Shown: one piece after another, positions 25,392 to 36,184 of the stretch | Position numbering within the stretch: position 1 is the first letter of the stretch | Layout: each line of letters starts with the position of its first letter | From: Ampullaceana balthica | Lineage: Eukaryota; Mollusca; Gastropoda; Lymnaeidae | DNA: 64,000 nucleotides | Direction: 5' to 3' | Assembly: GCA_944989445.1 (NCBI GenBank) | Contig: CALYLW010000741.1 | Span: 186,001 to 250,000 of the forward strand | Notes under the pieces: generated by a model | Database searches by the model: none | What the model saw: the letters and a program-made list of their open reading frames with translations, nothing else | What the model was told of the DNA's origin: nothing | Position numbers and translations under genes: made by a program

Positions 25392-28300
25392 TTAATCAAC
25401 ACTTTCTGCATCTGCTGGTTCAAAAGTATAATGTTTTATCTCTGGTTCTAAGGCTGAGTCTCCTCCTTTCTCCAAATACAAGTTATTAAATGGGTACTGC
25501 TTGGGCATCTGTAAAGTTAATTAAAATGAACATAATATGTTGCAAAACAAGGACAATAATAGAATATCAATTAGCAGATTTTTTTAAAAGTTAAAACTAG
25601 CCTAGTACTTTTACGGTTCAAGTTGTATATAAACTGAAGGAAGCTAGAACAAACAAGCAAAAATCGTTTTAGATAAGATATACCATTTAGCATACACAAA
25701 ATAAATTAAATGATTGTAAGACAATACCTACACAATTTTTAAATAAATCATTTTTAGATTATTTCATGGCATAGTGGTAGTACGTGTAACATCAATATAT
25801 ATATATATATATATATATTAGGGCTGTTATCGATTAATTTAAATTTAATCGTTAACTTTTGAAAAATTATCGATTAATTAATCGATAATTTCGATTAAAA
25901 CCAAAAATAGAAATTTATGACGTCATTAAACTGAACATTTCTCACGGACATTGAAAATTAAGAATATTTTGAACTAAATTTCATGACAATGTGTTAATAC
26001 TTGATTTGTGCTGAAGGTGGTACGCAGCGATGTATTTGATCCTTTAAAAGAGAATTGTTTATGGCAGTGGACACAGTAAACGTTTTCACCATCTTCGACT
26101 TTGCCATCCGCAGTTAGCTTAAAAACAACATATTTGCTCAACTTTCTAGTTATATGTTTAAATTTAACTGCGCTGATGCTGTCAGCAGGGCCGTCTTAAT
26201 GCATAGGCCCGTTTGGCATTTGCCCGGGGGCCCACGAGCATATGGGCCCCATGGGAATATGTTTATTTATATATATATTATGTATATTCATTTTTTATTC
26301 CTGCGGGGGAAGGGCCCAATACTATTTCTTTGCCCGGGGGCCCAAATAGTGTAAATACGGCTCTGGCTGTCAGCCATTTTATAGTTGACGTCTTCCGGTC
26401 AACATAAATTAATAAAATAAATTTTAATATTACGCGGAATATGTTTGTACGTAAAAATATATATAAATTATTATTCATTATTAATAATTTATTATTTATT
26501 ACTAAAATTTAAAAAAAATATTATAAATATTTTCTTAAATTTTAATCGAATTTTCAGCGATTAAAATTATTTTAATCGATATTTAATAGATAAAATTTTT
26601 AACGATTAATCGAGAAATTAATCGATAATTTCCGCAGCCCGAATATATATACACATATATACATACAAACCTGTGGTAGAAAGTATGGATATGGTGCCAA
26701 AATTTTCCATGCAGCAAAAAATCCTCCAAAAATCAATAAAACAAAAGTTACAACTTGACCACTAAAAGAAGAAAAAAATATTGTAGTTAAAATTATTTTA
26801 TACATTTACATTAGAAGTAAGAAAATAAAAAGTACAAAGTATAAAACCATAAAATCTTATTTTAATTCTTGGACATTACTGACATTAATATTTAAATTAT
26901 ATAAAAATATTATGGCACAGGAAAACCTAAATATATTAATATTATGACATTGGATTTTAACCTTTGGTACTAAAATTGTACTCTTTCCTCTTCTTAAATC
27001 CTATTACCCTGGGTTCCTGGGGAAAATTCACATTAGGTAAAGTGTCTTAAGACCATTATGTCAGTGTGGAGTATGGATTTTTAATACCGGCTGAAAGGGT
27101 AAAGTCTAAAAGATAAATACTTAACCATTAAATATATTTTACATTTAAATGTCAACCTAAGTCAATGTGTAATCATATCATTGTAGGCAAATTTAAGCAA
27201 TAAAAATAAACTCACTAGGTGAATCTTTCATTAGCATTAGAACCCCACAGATCTTCACCTATTATGTCATCATCTGGATGAATCTGGAAAGGATTATTCA
27301 TTAAAAAACGCTTACAAATGTTGAATGTCTGATTTTTACTTTTAATTTAAACTGCTTCATTTTTAATTATATCATTGGAATGTAATAAAATTGGACTTGC
27401 TATTTGGATGAGTAAATTTAAATAAATATGGAAATATCAATAAATCAGAATGACTTTTAAAATAAATAAATATTAGCCTTGTTAATGTATGTTTTTTTAA
27501 AAGACAAACAAGAATTTTAATGTATGTTTTTTAAAAAGACAAACAAGAATTTTCTTGGCATTTCATTTTTGGAGTAATAATTTTTAAAAAGACTAATTGA
27601 TTTTGAAGATGATTTTATTAAGTATTAGGATAATTCAGATTGTTAAAAACTCATATTTGATTAATTAAATGTTGATGCAATTAAATTATTTCCTTTTTAT
27701 CAATTTAAAAAAATACTTTAGACACAAATTGTCTTTGTGCCACATATTTTTAAGAATACATATTTTCTTTCACGTCTACCTTTTAAATTCACCCCTGAAA
27801 GGAAAACTCTAATAGTACAACTGTGAATCAACACTGTAAATCAAGACACCGATCCTTGGTCAGTGTAACAAATGACTAATCGCATTTTCTTTACACTCCT
27901 AGTTCACCTCACAGCTCAAGCGTGCAGCCTACGAACTCAGTCATTCAAGTCGCATGCTCAAACAATGTAATCACAATACACTTGTTTGCCACAAAACTTT
28001 AAAAAATTAACAGAAAATTATTGTCCTAAATCTGAATAGGATGATTTTAATCAGAATAGAAATGAAGATATGTTTTTTTTAAGGGATGTGATCTTACTAG
28101 CAATAACTTACTGGTTCACCATAGTTTCTCTTTTCTCCTGGAAAATCATAATCTTCATATGGATCTTTCCAAGATTTTGCGATAAGAGGAAGGCCAGGAT
28201 AATCTCCTATAGATTCATCAGATAAAACATTGTAGTCTTCTGGACGGAGACCATACTTTTTGGCCGCAGCGGCTCGCTCTTCTGGTGTACGAGGGATAGG

Positions 28301-31300
28301 ACCGGGTTTCCAATCTTTGTTCCAATCTAAAAAAAACGAAACAAAAAACAATAACTTGTAGACTTACAAATTAAATAACATTAATAAAACAATGTTTAAC
28401 AAAAAACAACATACAAGTTGTGAATTGATTAATTAAATACATTGTTTAAAACTTAATAATCATAATAAAGTATAAGCTCGGAGAGTCGTTAGTGAGCAGA
28501 AATTCACTTTACAGGGTAGCATACAAGAGCTAACACAGGAACGGTGACATCAAAGTGCCTTCTAATATTCCAGTATATATATATATATTATACATGTAAT
28601 CACTGTTAGTTGAGTTTGGCTAATCAAGGAATCATTATTATTTTTAAAAAAATTTTGCTTAGTTGCTGAGAGCTAACACAAAATGTGGTGGTGACGTCAA
28701 AACAAATTTCAAGGATGTGAGTGTTACTATTACAAGAGTCATTTGATAGATGTAGGAAAGATATCTTCCGTCTTTTAGTGAAGTTTTTTTGCTAAGTACC
28801 TACATGTAAAAGGTATACGTATTAAAATTACGATATTGATATTAAATCTGATGATTTAACAAAAAATGATTTGGTGTGCGTTGGAAGAGTGGTATAGCGG
28901 GTATAGCCCAAATCCTATATTTGAACAGGAAAAGAAGGGGGTCGTCTTATCTGCCGCAAAATACAGTAGTTTAGGGCCAGTTGATGATTGCAAAATAATA
29001 TGTCATTTAAACAAAAATATCATATCATCATCACTGTTTACTCTGTAAGATCAAGAGTTTCATTTATTTCTTTTTTCTTTCTTTTTTTTAAAAATATGCT
29101 GAGTTGACGTTTATCAAACTAGTCTTTAAAAAAATGAACTGTCTTAACAACCTTTAATAAAAGCAATTTTAATTTATATAAATTACGATTGACCATTAAT
29201 CATCACTATTTACTCCTTTGTTTGGACATTTAAAAAATGAAAATAAAAATATGTGCTGAGTTGATAGGCATCGCACTGGAGAGCAGAACCAAAGTGGCGG
29301 TGAGATCAAAGGCACTGTGATGTCACCATCGGAAGGCGCGAGGTGAAAATTCGATACATTCTCTTATTGAAAGTTATTGGTTCTCAAAACTTAAGGCAAA
29401 ATACGGACCAGGTGATTAACCAAACTTTGTTTGAACGGTTAACTGATCCTCAAAAATGAGAAGTCTTAACAACCTTAGTTGAGACCATTTGTTTTTGAGG
29501 ACCAGTAAACCATTAAAATAAAGACTGGTTAACCATTCATAAGCGGTATCAAGGTATTTTTCCTTGAGTTCTGTGAAACAACTAGAATGTATCAAAATTA
29601 GTAATGTGCGAGGCTCACATTAGCTGACGGTGACATTAAATTATAGGTTCAGCTCAGCTCGCTTGCAATGTTCATCAACTCAATTATTTTAAAACAAACA
29701 GCAACAAACAAAAAAACAACAACCTGAGCCTAAGGAGTAAACTAATAAATGATGATAATGAGGGGAATTTTTAAAATGTGCCAAATTTTTAATGCTTGAC
29801 TTGCCAGAAATAACACATTTTTAAAATATAGGTAGGCCTACTTGGATGAAAATTTCAAAACAATTTTTTAAAATTAAAAATAATACAGTTGTATAAAGCC
29901 CAATGAATGATTTAAGAAAACACCAAGATCAACTTTCTAGCTCAAGTGGTTCAAAAGTTATGAATTTTTTTCTGAGCCCTCATAAGCAGTCTTTTTACTA
30001 TGGCGTTTTCCTCCACATTTTGTGCCCTTTTTTTGGCTTTGTTAGAACACTCATAACTTTTGTATTTAATAAGATAAAAATATAATATTATTAGGGAATA
30101 TATTTATATATGTTACAGGCAAAGTGTGAAATCAGGCAATGTATGGTTTCAGGCAAAGTATATAATTTGTAAAAATTTTGCATACTTTGCCTAGGCATTC
30201 TATAAAATGGCAGATTTCGATTAGGCAAAGTGTAAAAAGAGCACAACAAAAGACTATTGATAATTACGTATTTTAAAGTGGATGTAATACAAAATAAAGC
30301 ACATGATGTACAATCTGTATTATTTTTTCGAGGTCTCCCTCTGATTCTACATCTTGTAAAACATCGTCAGGTAGGGACTATGCTGTGAGGCCTACTTTAG
30401 CTCTGCATCTAAAGAGAGCTTTGTATGGTTATCTTTTAATACCAGAATGAAAAGCTCTGTCCTTCTTGAGTTGGACGAACCGTAATCCCTCACTCCAGTG
30501 GCCAGTTATTTCATCTTGCATACAAGCGCACAGCATATTTTCGATGTCCTAGTTAGCTCTTTCGACGCTCCCCTGGCTTTGTATGTGGCGCGGCTTACCA
30601 TGAACGATCTTCAAGGTGGGCCAGTATTCCTTTAGGCTGCTTACCACATTGTTTGCAAATTCCCTGCCGTTATTTGACTGTAGAATCGTTGGAGCACCAA
30701 GCAACGTAAATATGTCTACGAGCTGGTTATGCTACTTCTTGTGCCATCTTTGTCGTCAGGGCCCTGAGAACCACGAACTTGGTGGGATGTTCTTGATACA
30801 CCATTATAAAATTGTATTCCCCATCAGAATGTGATTGAAAGTCGATAAGACCTACCTGACAACGAGAGATGAATTCAGAAAAAGCCATTGGCTTGACCAC
30901 AATGCCTTTTTTAAATACTTTTTTGTTTTTTCTGGCAAGGTTCACATAAATTTAATACACAGTTCAATATCACGACGGGTAGCTTTCTTGTATTTGGGTG
31001 AAAGTTCCTTCAACATTCTGTACCGTCCTCCATAACCAATGGCCAAATGTGCTTTATGAAGTACGTCACATATCTCGGAGTCCGCGACGTAAAACAGAAT
31101 GGCACTCACTTTAACAGGGTAGATCATTTTACTCTTATTTTCCACCCATCATGACATCATAGTGTTTCACCAGCCAATAGTCCCGTGGTTCTTGCTTAAT
31201 GTTGGTCTTAGCCATTTTCACATCATCCACCAATTGTTGGTAACAGTTTCTGTTTAAAAAAACGCTGTTTTTAGCAGCATTGGCTCTTACTTTAGATAAC

Positions 31301-33675
31301 TCATCGTAGAATCGTCATGCATGTCAACATGGCGTGATTCCTGTCCTAGCACTATATTCTCTTCCGACATGGTCACACAGCAATCCAAGGGGAAACGTTA
31401 TGGGAGAACGTCTGTGGAATCTCAGCCGGATGATATAAACTGACGTCGTGAGAAGAATTTAGGCAATATTGTCTTTGATTTGGTAGTGGAACCTCGTACC
31501 GGCTTAACACTGTCTTACAATAACGTTTCAACACTCACAGACTTCGATCGCCATCATCAAACAACGACCAAAGCGCCACCGCCAACATCAGTGGCTGGAA
31601 AAATGGCGGGGGTAGGCCAATTACATACTTTGCCTGACGACAACTCGGCATTCTATAGAATGCCTAGGCAATGTATGAAATAGCCATCATTTCATACTTT
31701 GCCTGAAACCATCAGTCATTCTATACATTGCCTAGGCATTCTATAGATCCTGAATTTCACACTTTGCCTGTAACATATATAATTATTACAATATAAAGTC
31801 ACTAAATATTAATTTAGTTATTGTTAATTTAGTAAAAAAAATACTATTTAAAAAAAATATAATTTTCCTTATAAAAATGATGATTTGACAATTTATATTT
31901 TTAAATATTTTTTCTAAAAAATGTAGCTTTTCTTTTGTTGTTAAATTTATTTATTATAATCAGTCATATATTTTTAACATCTAAATTAAATATTTTCAGT
32001 GACATTTGGTAAAAATCAACATTGATACTAATAATACAAGGTCTAATTAATTTGTAGATTTGAAATTGGCGATCATACTTTTTATTTTGCCCATTTCTAT
32101 ATAGACTATAATATTTAATTTAAATATTAAGAATATCAAATATTTTAAATTATTAATAAGTTTTTAACAGCTACACGTTATTACTGAACTGTGCATTTAA
32201 TGTGAATTCTTAGCCTACTTTACTGTTAAAATTGTAAAACAAATGTTTTTGTCATTCACATCAGGTAAGTAACAATTATTCAATTAATACGCTTGTTCTT
32301 TGTGTAATTCATGGATTAATGTGCCAGAAAGTGTTTATACTATGTGAATTCTGAGGATTATTGTGGAATATGTGAATATTATCGGATATTTCATTATTAA
32401 AGGTAAGTGAATTTTTCATAGTATAGTTTTTTAAATAATAATAATAAAACTTATCACCATTTTACTTAAAAATAATTAAGCAACTAGCATTAGCTCTAAT
32501 ATCCTAATAAATTAAATCATCAGCATATATACTTAACCAAATGTCTTCATACAAACAAAACTACATACATAATACAAACACCTGTGCTCAAAATCAAAGT
32601 TTGACCTAATTTCTAAATAATCAAGAAAAATGGGTCATCATTTTGGTCCACGTTTTTGGTCATGTTGCTGACGGTCTATTATCGTGAAATTTGGCTATGC
32701 TGTAAATGACATAATAACACCAGGTGCATTTTTTTTAGAGAATGTCTTAGTTTTTAAAAAAAGTTAGAAGTCGGTAAAGTTTACTTATAATTACCTTCAA
32801 ATTGCTAACATTAAACTTATTTAAAAAAAATTAATTTGATTTTTAATTAATGTCATTGTTACATAATGGGCAGTTGTTGAATACATTTTGGCACCACTAA
32901 TCAGCTATAATAAGAGAAAAAAGGACACGTTCGGCAAATTAAAAATTGGAAGTTGCCATTTTGTCAACGAAATTACGATACCCGATTTTCATGAATTTGC
33001 GGTCTATATCCAAGTACCTATTAAAATATTGATTAGGCTATACTTGCTGTATGAGTATAAGACTACCTTTCTTCTAACGCACACCAAATATAAATATAAG
33101 TTTTAAAAAACCACATCAATTTTGATTTCAGTTATGCAATTTTAATTCCAATGCTTCCGACATATTGGTAATTAGCGGGAAAACCGTCAAATATGAGTGG
33201 GACACACAGTGATTGAGTGGCTTGCGTGCTCAGCTTCTGCAATAGGAGCGTCTGATCTGTCAATCTCTATTTCTATCATAATCATAGTAATCATACTCTA
33301 CTCTATGATTAAAAAAAAAGTTAGTCTACTGTTACTATTACTAATGACTGTTGTTGGTAACTGTTGTTATGTTAGTAATGTTGTTATTCATTATAATTAT
33401 ACTGGTAGTGTTAGTACAGTCTGAGACTGTTACTTTTTGACTGTTTGTTTAGTGTTTAGGTTTTAGTTTAATCTTAGTACCGATTCTGAACTTGCAGTTT
33501 TAAACATCACAAAAAATACATTATAATAAATTTGAAGCACATTCAAGGGGTTTTCCGCCTATTGCTTACATGCCGCAGCACAACGAGAGGTTGTTGATAA
33601 ATTTGCCTCTTTTTGAAAAAGGTAAAGTCCTTTTTGTCTTGAGAACAAAACTATTGCTTTCCTCAAGGTCGCCAT
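25392..33675 (-). CDS. NDUFB8: NADH dehydrogenase 1 beta subcomplex subunit 8, 5 exons, complete
   Basis: Accessory subunit of mitochondrial complex I (membrane arm, inner membrane). Coding exons in reading order: 33570-33675, 28112-28326, 27216-27283, 26671-26761, 25392-25508; 597 nt with all phases closing, 198 residues (human NDUFB8 has 186). Exon 1 gives an Arg/Ser-rich mitochondrial presequence starting MATLRKAIVLFSRQ. Exon 2 has the family block PGPIPRTPEERAAAAKKYG followed by GDYPGLP and NYGEP. Exon 4 encodes one membrane helix, about residues 131-150 (VVTFVLLIFGGFFAAW). The last exon has MPKQYPFNNLYLEKGGD, the conserved C-terminal motif. The first exon was placed by its phase and presequence; intron 1 is 5.2 kb and packed with transposons. 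Head-to-head with MRPS9. Confidence 0.94.
25819..26641 (-). mobile_element. hAT-type element with BED zinc finger remnant
   Basis: Lies in an (AT)n tract in NDUFB8 intron 4. The ends form an inverted pair: left AGGGCTGTTATCGATTAAT, right in reverse CGGGCTGCGGAAATTATCG, followed inward by several ATCGATTAAT repeats on both sides. On the minus strand around 26130-26010 the frame reads FKLTADGKVEDGENVYCVHC, then HKQFSFKGSNTSLR, the first half of a BED zinc finger as found at the N-terminus of hAT transposases. The finger's distal His is lost and the rest of the transposase is absent. A 180-bp MITE has inserted into it at 26186. The TA-rich flanks hide the target duplication. Confidence 0.75.
26186..26365. 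mobile_element. hAT-type MITE, 180 bp, copy B
   Basis: Same family as 1027-1200, same orientation. Ends are CAGGGCCGTCTTAA and, reversed, CAGAGCCGTATTTAC. Perfect 8-bp duplication GCTGTCAG at 26178-26185 and 26366-26373. It sits inside the BED-finger element, so it is the younger of the two. Overlapping small frames in this interval are not genes. Confidence 0.9.
28440..29344. repeat. Rearranged repeats with GAGAGCTAACAC / GTGACGTCAAA motifs
   Basis: Fragments such as GAGCTAACACA with a nearby GGTGACATCAAAG or GGTGACGTCAAAA recur at about 28530 and 28665; a looser version lies at 29290. Related sequence with ATTACAAG..CATTTGATAGA also appears in the pogo-like element at 35113-36588 and near 37200. 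They look like scattered pieces of one DNA-transposon family. Boundaries are uncertain. Confidence 0.4.
29345..29605. repeat. Hairpin MITE in NDUFB8 intron 1
   Basis: The left half (ATTCGATACATTCTC, GTTCTCAAAACTTAAGG, GGTTAACTGATCCTCAAAAA) returns in inverted order on the right (ATTTTGATACATTCTAG, AGAACTCAAGG, GGTTTACTGGTCCTCAAAAA when read in reverse). The whole thing could fold into an imperfect hairpin of about 250 bp. Non-coding. Target duplications not resolved. Confidence 0.55.
30111..31775 (-). mobile_element. Ginger-like integrase DNA transposon
   Basis: Terminal inverted repeats begin TGTTACAGGCAAAGTGTGAA at both ends (30111 forward, 31775 reverse); the TGTNR start and integrase cargo fit Ginger elements. 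The flanks share TATA (up to TATATA), consistent with a 4-bp duplication but ambiguous in this context. On the minus strand, about 31330-30400, a broken protein resembles the KRBA2/Ginger type: PRDYWLVKHYDV, an H2C2-like AHLAIGYGGRYRMLKELSPKY region, then the rve integrase core with LIDFQSHSDGEYNF, GAPTILQSNNGREF and GKPRHIQSQGSVERAN. The second catalytic Asp is Asn (QSNNGREF), a TAG stop follows SVERAN, and frameshifts occur near 30945 and 30735. Inactive, in NDUFB8 intron 1. Confidence 0.87.
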
Positions 33676-33951
33676 TTGTTTAGAGGCAGTCAATTTTTTT
33701 TTAAAGAGCAGTGCAGTGCATTAGTTTCGGCAGTTGCTTAACATTAACATCGTTAAAATATTTCATTGTTAATATTCTGCTATATATTTTTTCAAAATAA
33801 AAGCTAAATTTACTATATAATTAGGCACATATATAATATTTATATGTATTTTTAATATTTTTAATTTTACAAAAGTGTTCTTCTTTTATTTTTAATAATT
33901 CTAAAAAAGTATTAAAAAATCAAAATGAGCACCTCTTTATTTACAATAAAA
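33676..33951. promoter_or_regulatory. Shared divergent promoter region, NDUFB8 / MRPS9
   Basis: The 276 bases between the two start codons. Both genes encode mitochondrial proteins and run outwards, so the interval must hold both 5' UTRs and probably one bidirectional promoter. It is very A+T-rich with no obvious CpG block, TATA box or motif I can name with confidence; the repeated GCAGTGCAGTGCATTAG near 33710 and GGCAGTTGC near 33731 stand out. Function is inferred from geometry only. Confidence 0.6.
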
Positions 33952-36153
33952 ATGGCGTCCAACTTACCTTGGCTGACCCGTTTGATTCGAATAAATTGTT
34001 TTTCTAAACATAGAATATGCCTTAATGCTTTCTCAATATTTCAAGATTCAAACTTGGTAATGATATTCAAATAATTTACTCATTGTATATCCAAATTTAT
34101 TTTTAATTCTTCTAACCTATCAAATCAGGAAAACCAACACATTTAATTACTATTAGACTATTAGTATTAGTATTAGACACTATTAGTTATTAGTTAATAT
34201 TAGTATGTTCCTGTAGATTTTACACTATTTACACGTATATTATTTCACAGTGAAATTTAATTTTCTCGTGAGAACTTACGTTTTTACTTTATTAAATGCA
34301 TTTATTATTTTTTTTTAAATGTTGTATTTCAGCTATTAGGCCTACTATTACTGATACTGCGCTAATTTGTGAGTCTTTTTAATTTGTAAGCTGACTGTAA
34401 GGCATTTTTTCGGCTCTGTATAATTTATAATAAATAATCTGGTCACTATGCGGCTGCGTCCATTTTGTTTATTTAGCGAACTGATTGCCAGATGTATTTT
34501 ACCTTGCTCGACCCATGCTAAAATAAATTTGCTGATTGAAGATATTTTTAAAAAAGTATTATTCATCTATTTAAATGTTCTTAATCTTAGAAGATAAACA
34601 AATATTTTAAAGACAATTTCATTTTTTTTTCTTTACTAGATGTTTGATTCTTATTTTTTTTGTTTGTAAGTGAGAAATTTCCATTTGGCATCTTATTGGG
34701 ACAATCCGGCAAGTAGTTTGATAAATAAACAAGATGGTTGCATCATGATCAGACTATTTACTGTTCAGAGCCGAAAAAAATGCCTTAGAAATTAAAAGAC
34801 TCACAAAGTAGCGCAGTAATAGCTGAAATACAACATATAATAATGCATTTAATAAATTAAAAACGTAAGTTCTCACAAGAAAATAAAGTTTTGCTGTGAA
34901 ATAATAAATGTGTAAAATGATAATCTGCAGGATTACCTGATTATCATTATCATTGGGAGTGTCACAGTCACAGTGACTCACAGAGTCAGTGTTTGTGTGA
35001 TTATCAATTTTATTATCAATGCATAAATTGATCGGTAATCCTGCAGTTTCTACACGTACATTACGTCACAGCGAAATTAAATTTTCTCGTGAGAACTTAC
35101 ATTTTTAATTTACAGTGGGGCCGACTTAATTCGAGCCCTGGTTAACTCGCCAGCTCTATTAAGTCAACATTTTTTTTGGAACCTCCAAATTCTCTCTTTG
35201 TCTTTGCATTTTTTCAGCGGTTAATTCGATTTTTTAAAGTCGCCAAGCCCTAATATTTCAAGCACAAAAGAGTGCCAAATTTGCAACTTAACGTTGGTTA
35301 GCTCGATCCCCATCTGTTCGCCTAGCAATGCACTTTGGAATTTTTAGTTCAAAACAGTGTTGACATCTCGCTTTCTTCGAGACTTCCGGCTATTGTGTGA
35401 TTCTACGAGATTTCAATAAAAATTACAGGATGTTTTTACTTTCAATTTGATTCCATTAGATTGAGTATGTATTCACCAGAGGTACTCAAAAATGGCGATA
35501 GTGGTCTTTAATCCGTCATTATTTCGCTGCGCATGTTATATTATTATTAAACTTAATTCATTTTCTGATGCATTAATCATTTTATTTTTTAAGATAAACG
35601 AATATCTTTAGAAAAGAAACTAAAGGTTTGTATCGAGAATCGATGGTGGTTTTTATATAATTAAATACAAAATTATTATTATTCTTTTAAAAGTTTGTTG
35701 TTGCTTTGTTACCAGTAAGATACGTAACTGTGACTAACACGCGCATGATGCTGAAATCAAATCATTTTCTTAATATTCTAGTACATAGATATATAATATA
35801 CACATCATCACTGTTGTATTTCGAATTCTGATAAGGTCAAGGCCGCATTTGTTACTATTTATATTACAAGTTACACGTATCATTTGATTGACGGAGGAAA
35901 TTCGAGTGCGGTCTCATAGTGACAGATATCCTGCACGTCAAAAGCATTAAACTTAAAATTAACATATTATGTTTATTTTTTTAAATTCGCCGATTCGACG
36001 GGCATTGCAAACACGCGCCATGAGGTGAGGCGAAAAATTTGACCTTTAATGCATGCGCAGACAATTATAAACTGATAACTTTTTTTTAAAAATTAAATTG
36101 AATCAAAACATGACCACAGAGACGTAATCAAAGTCATTTTACTTTTACTTCGG

Positions 36154-36184
<31 letters not shown>

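Noticed and set aside
31480..31683. 67-codon plus-strand frame
   Set aside because: Inside the Ginger-like element, on the strand opposite its integrase, and it includes the terminal repeat motifs.
33570..34020. Minus-strand frame starting [10 protein letters not shown] with a GTAAGT donor at 33967
   Set aside because: Considered as NDUFB8 exon 1, but its phase does not fit exon 2, and the same DNA is MRPS9 exon 1 on the plus strand. The frame at 33570-33675 fits phase and presequence.
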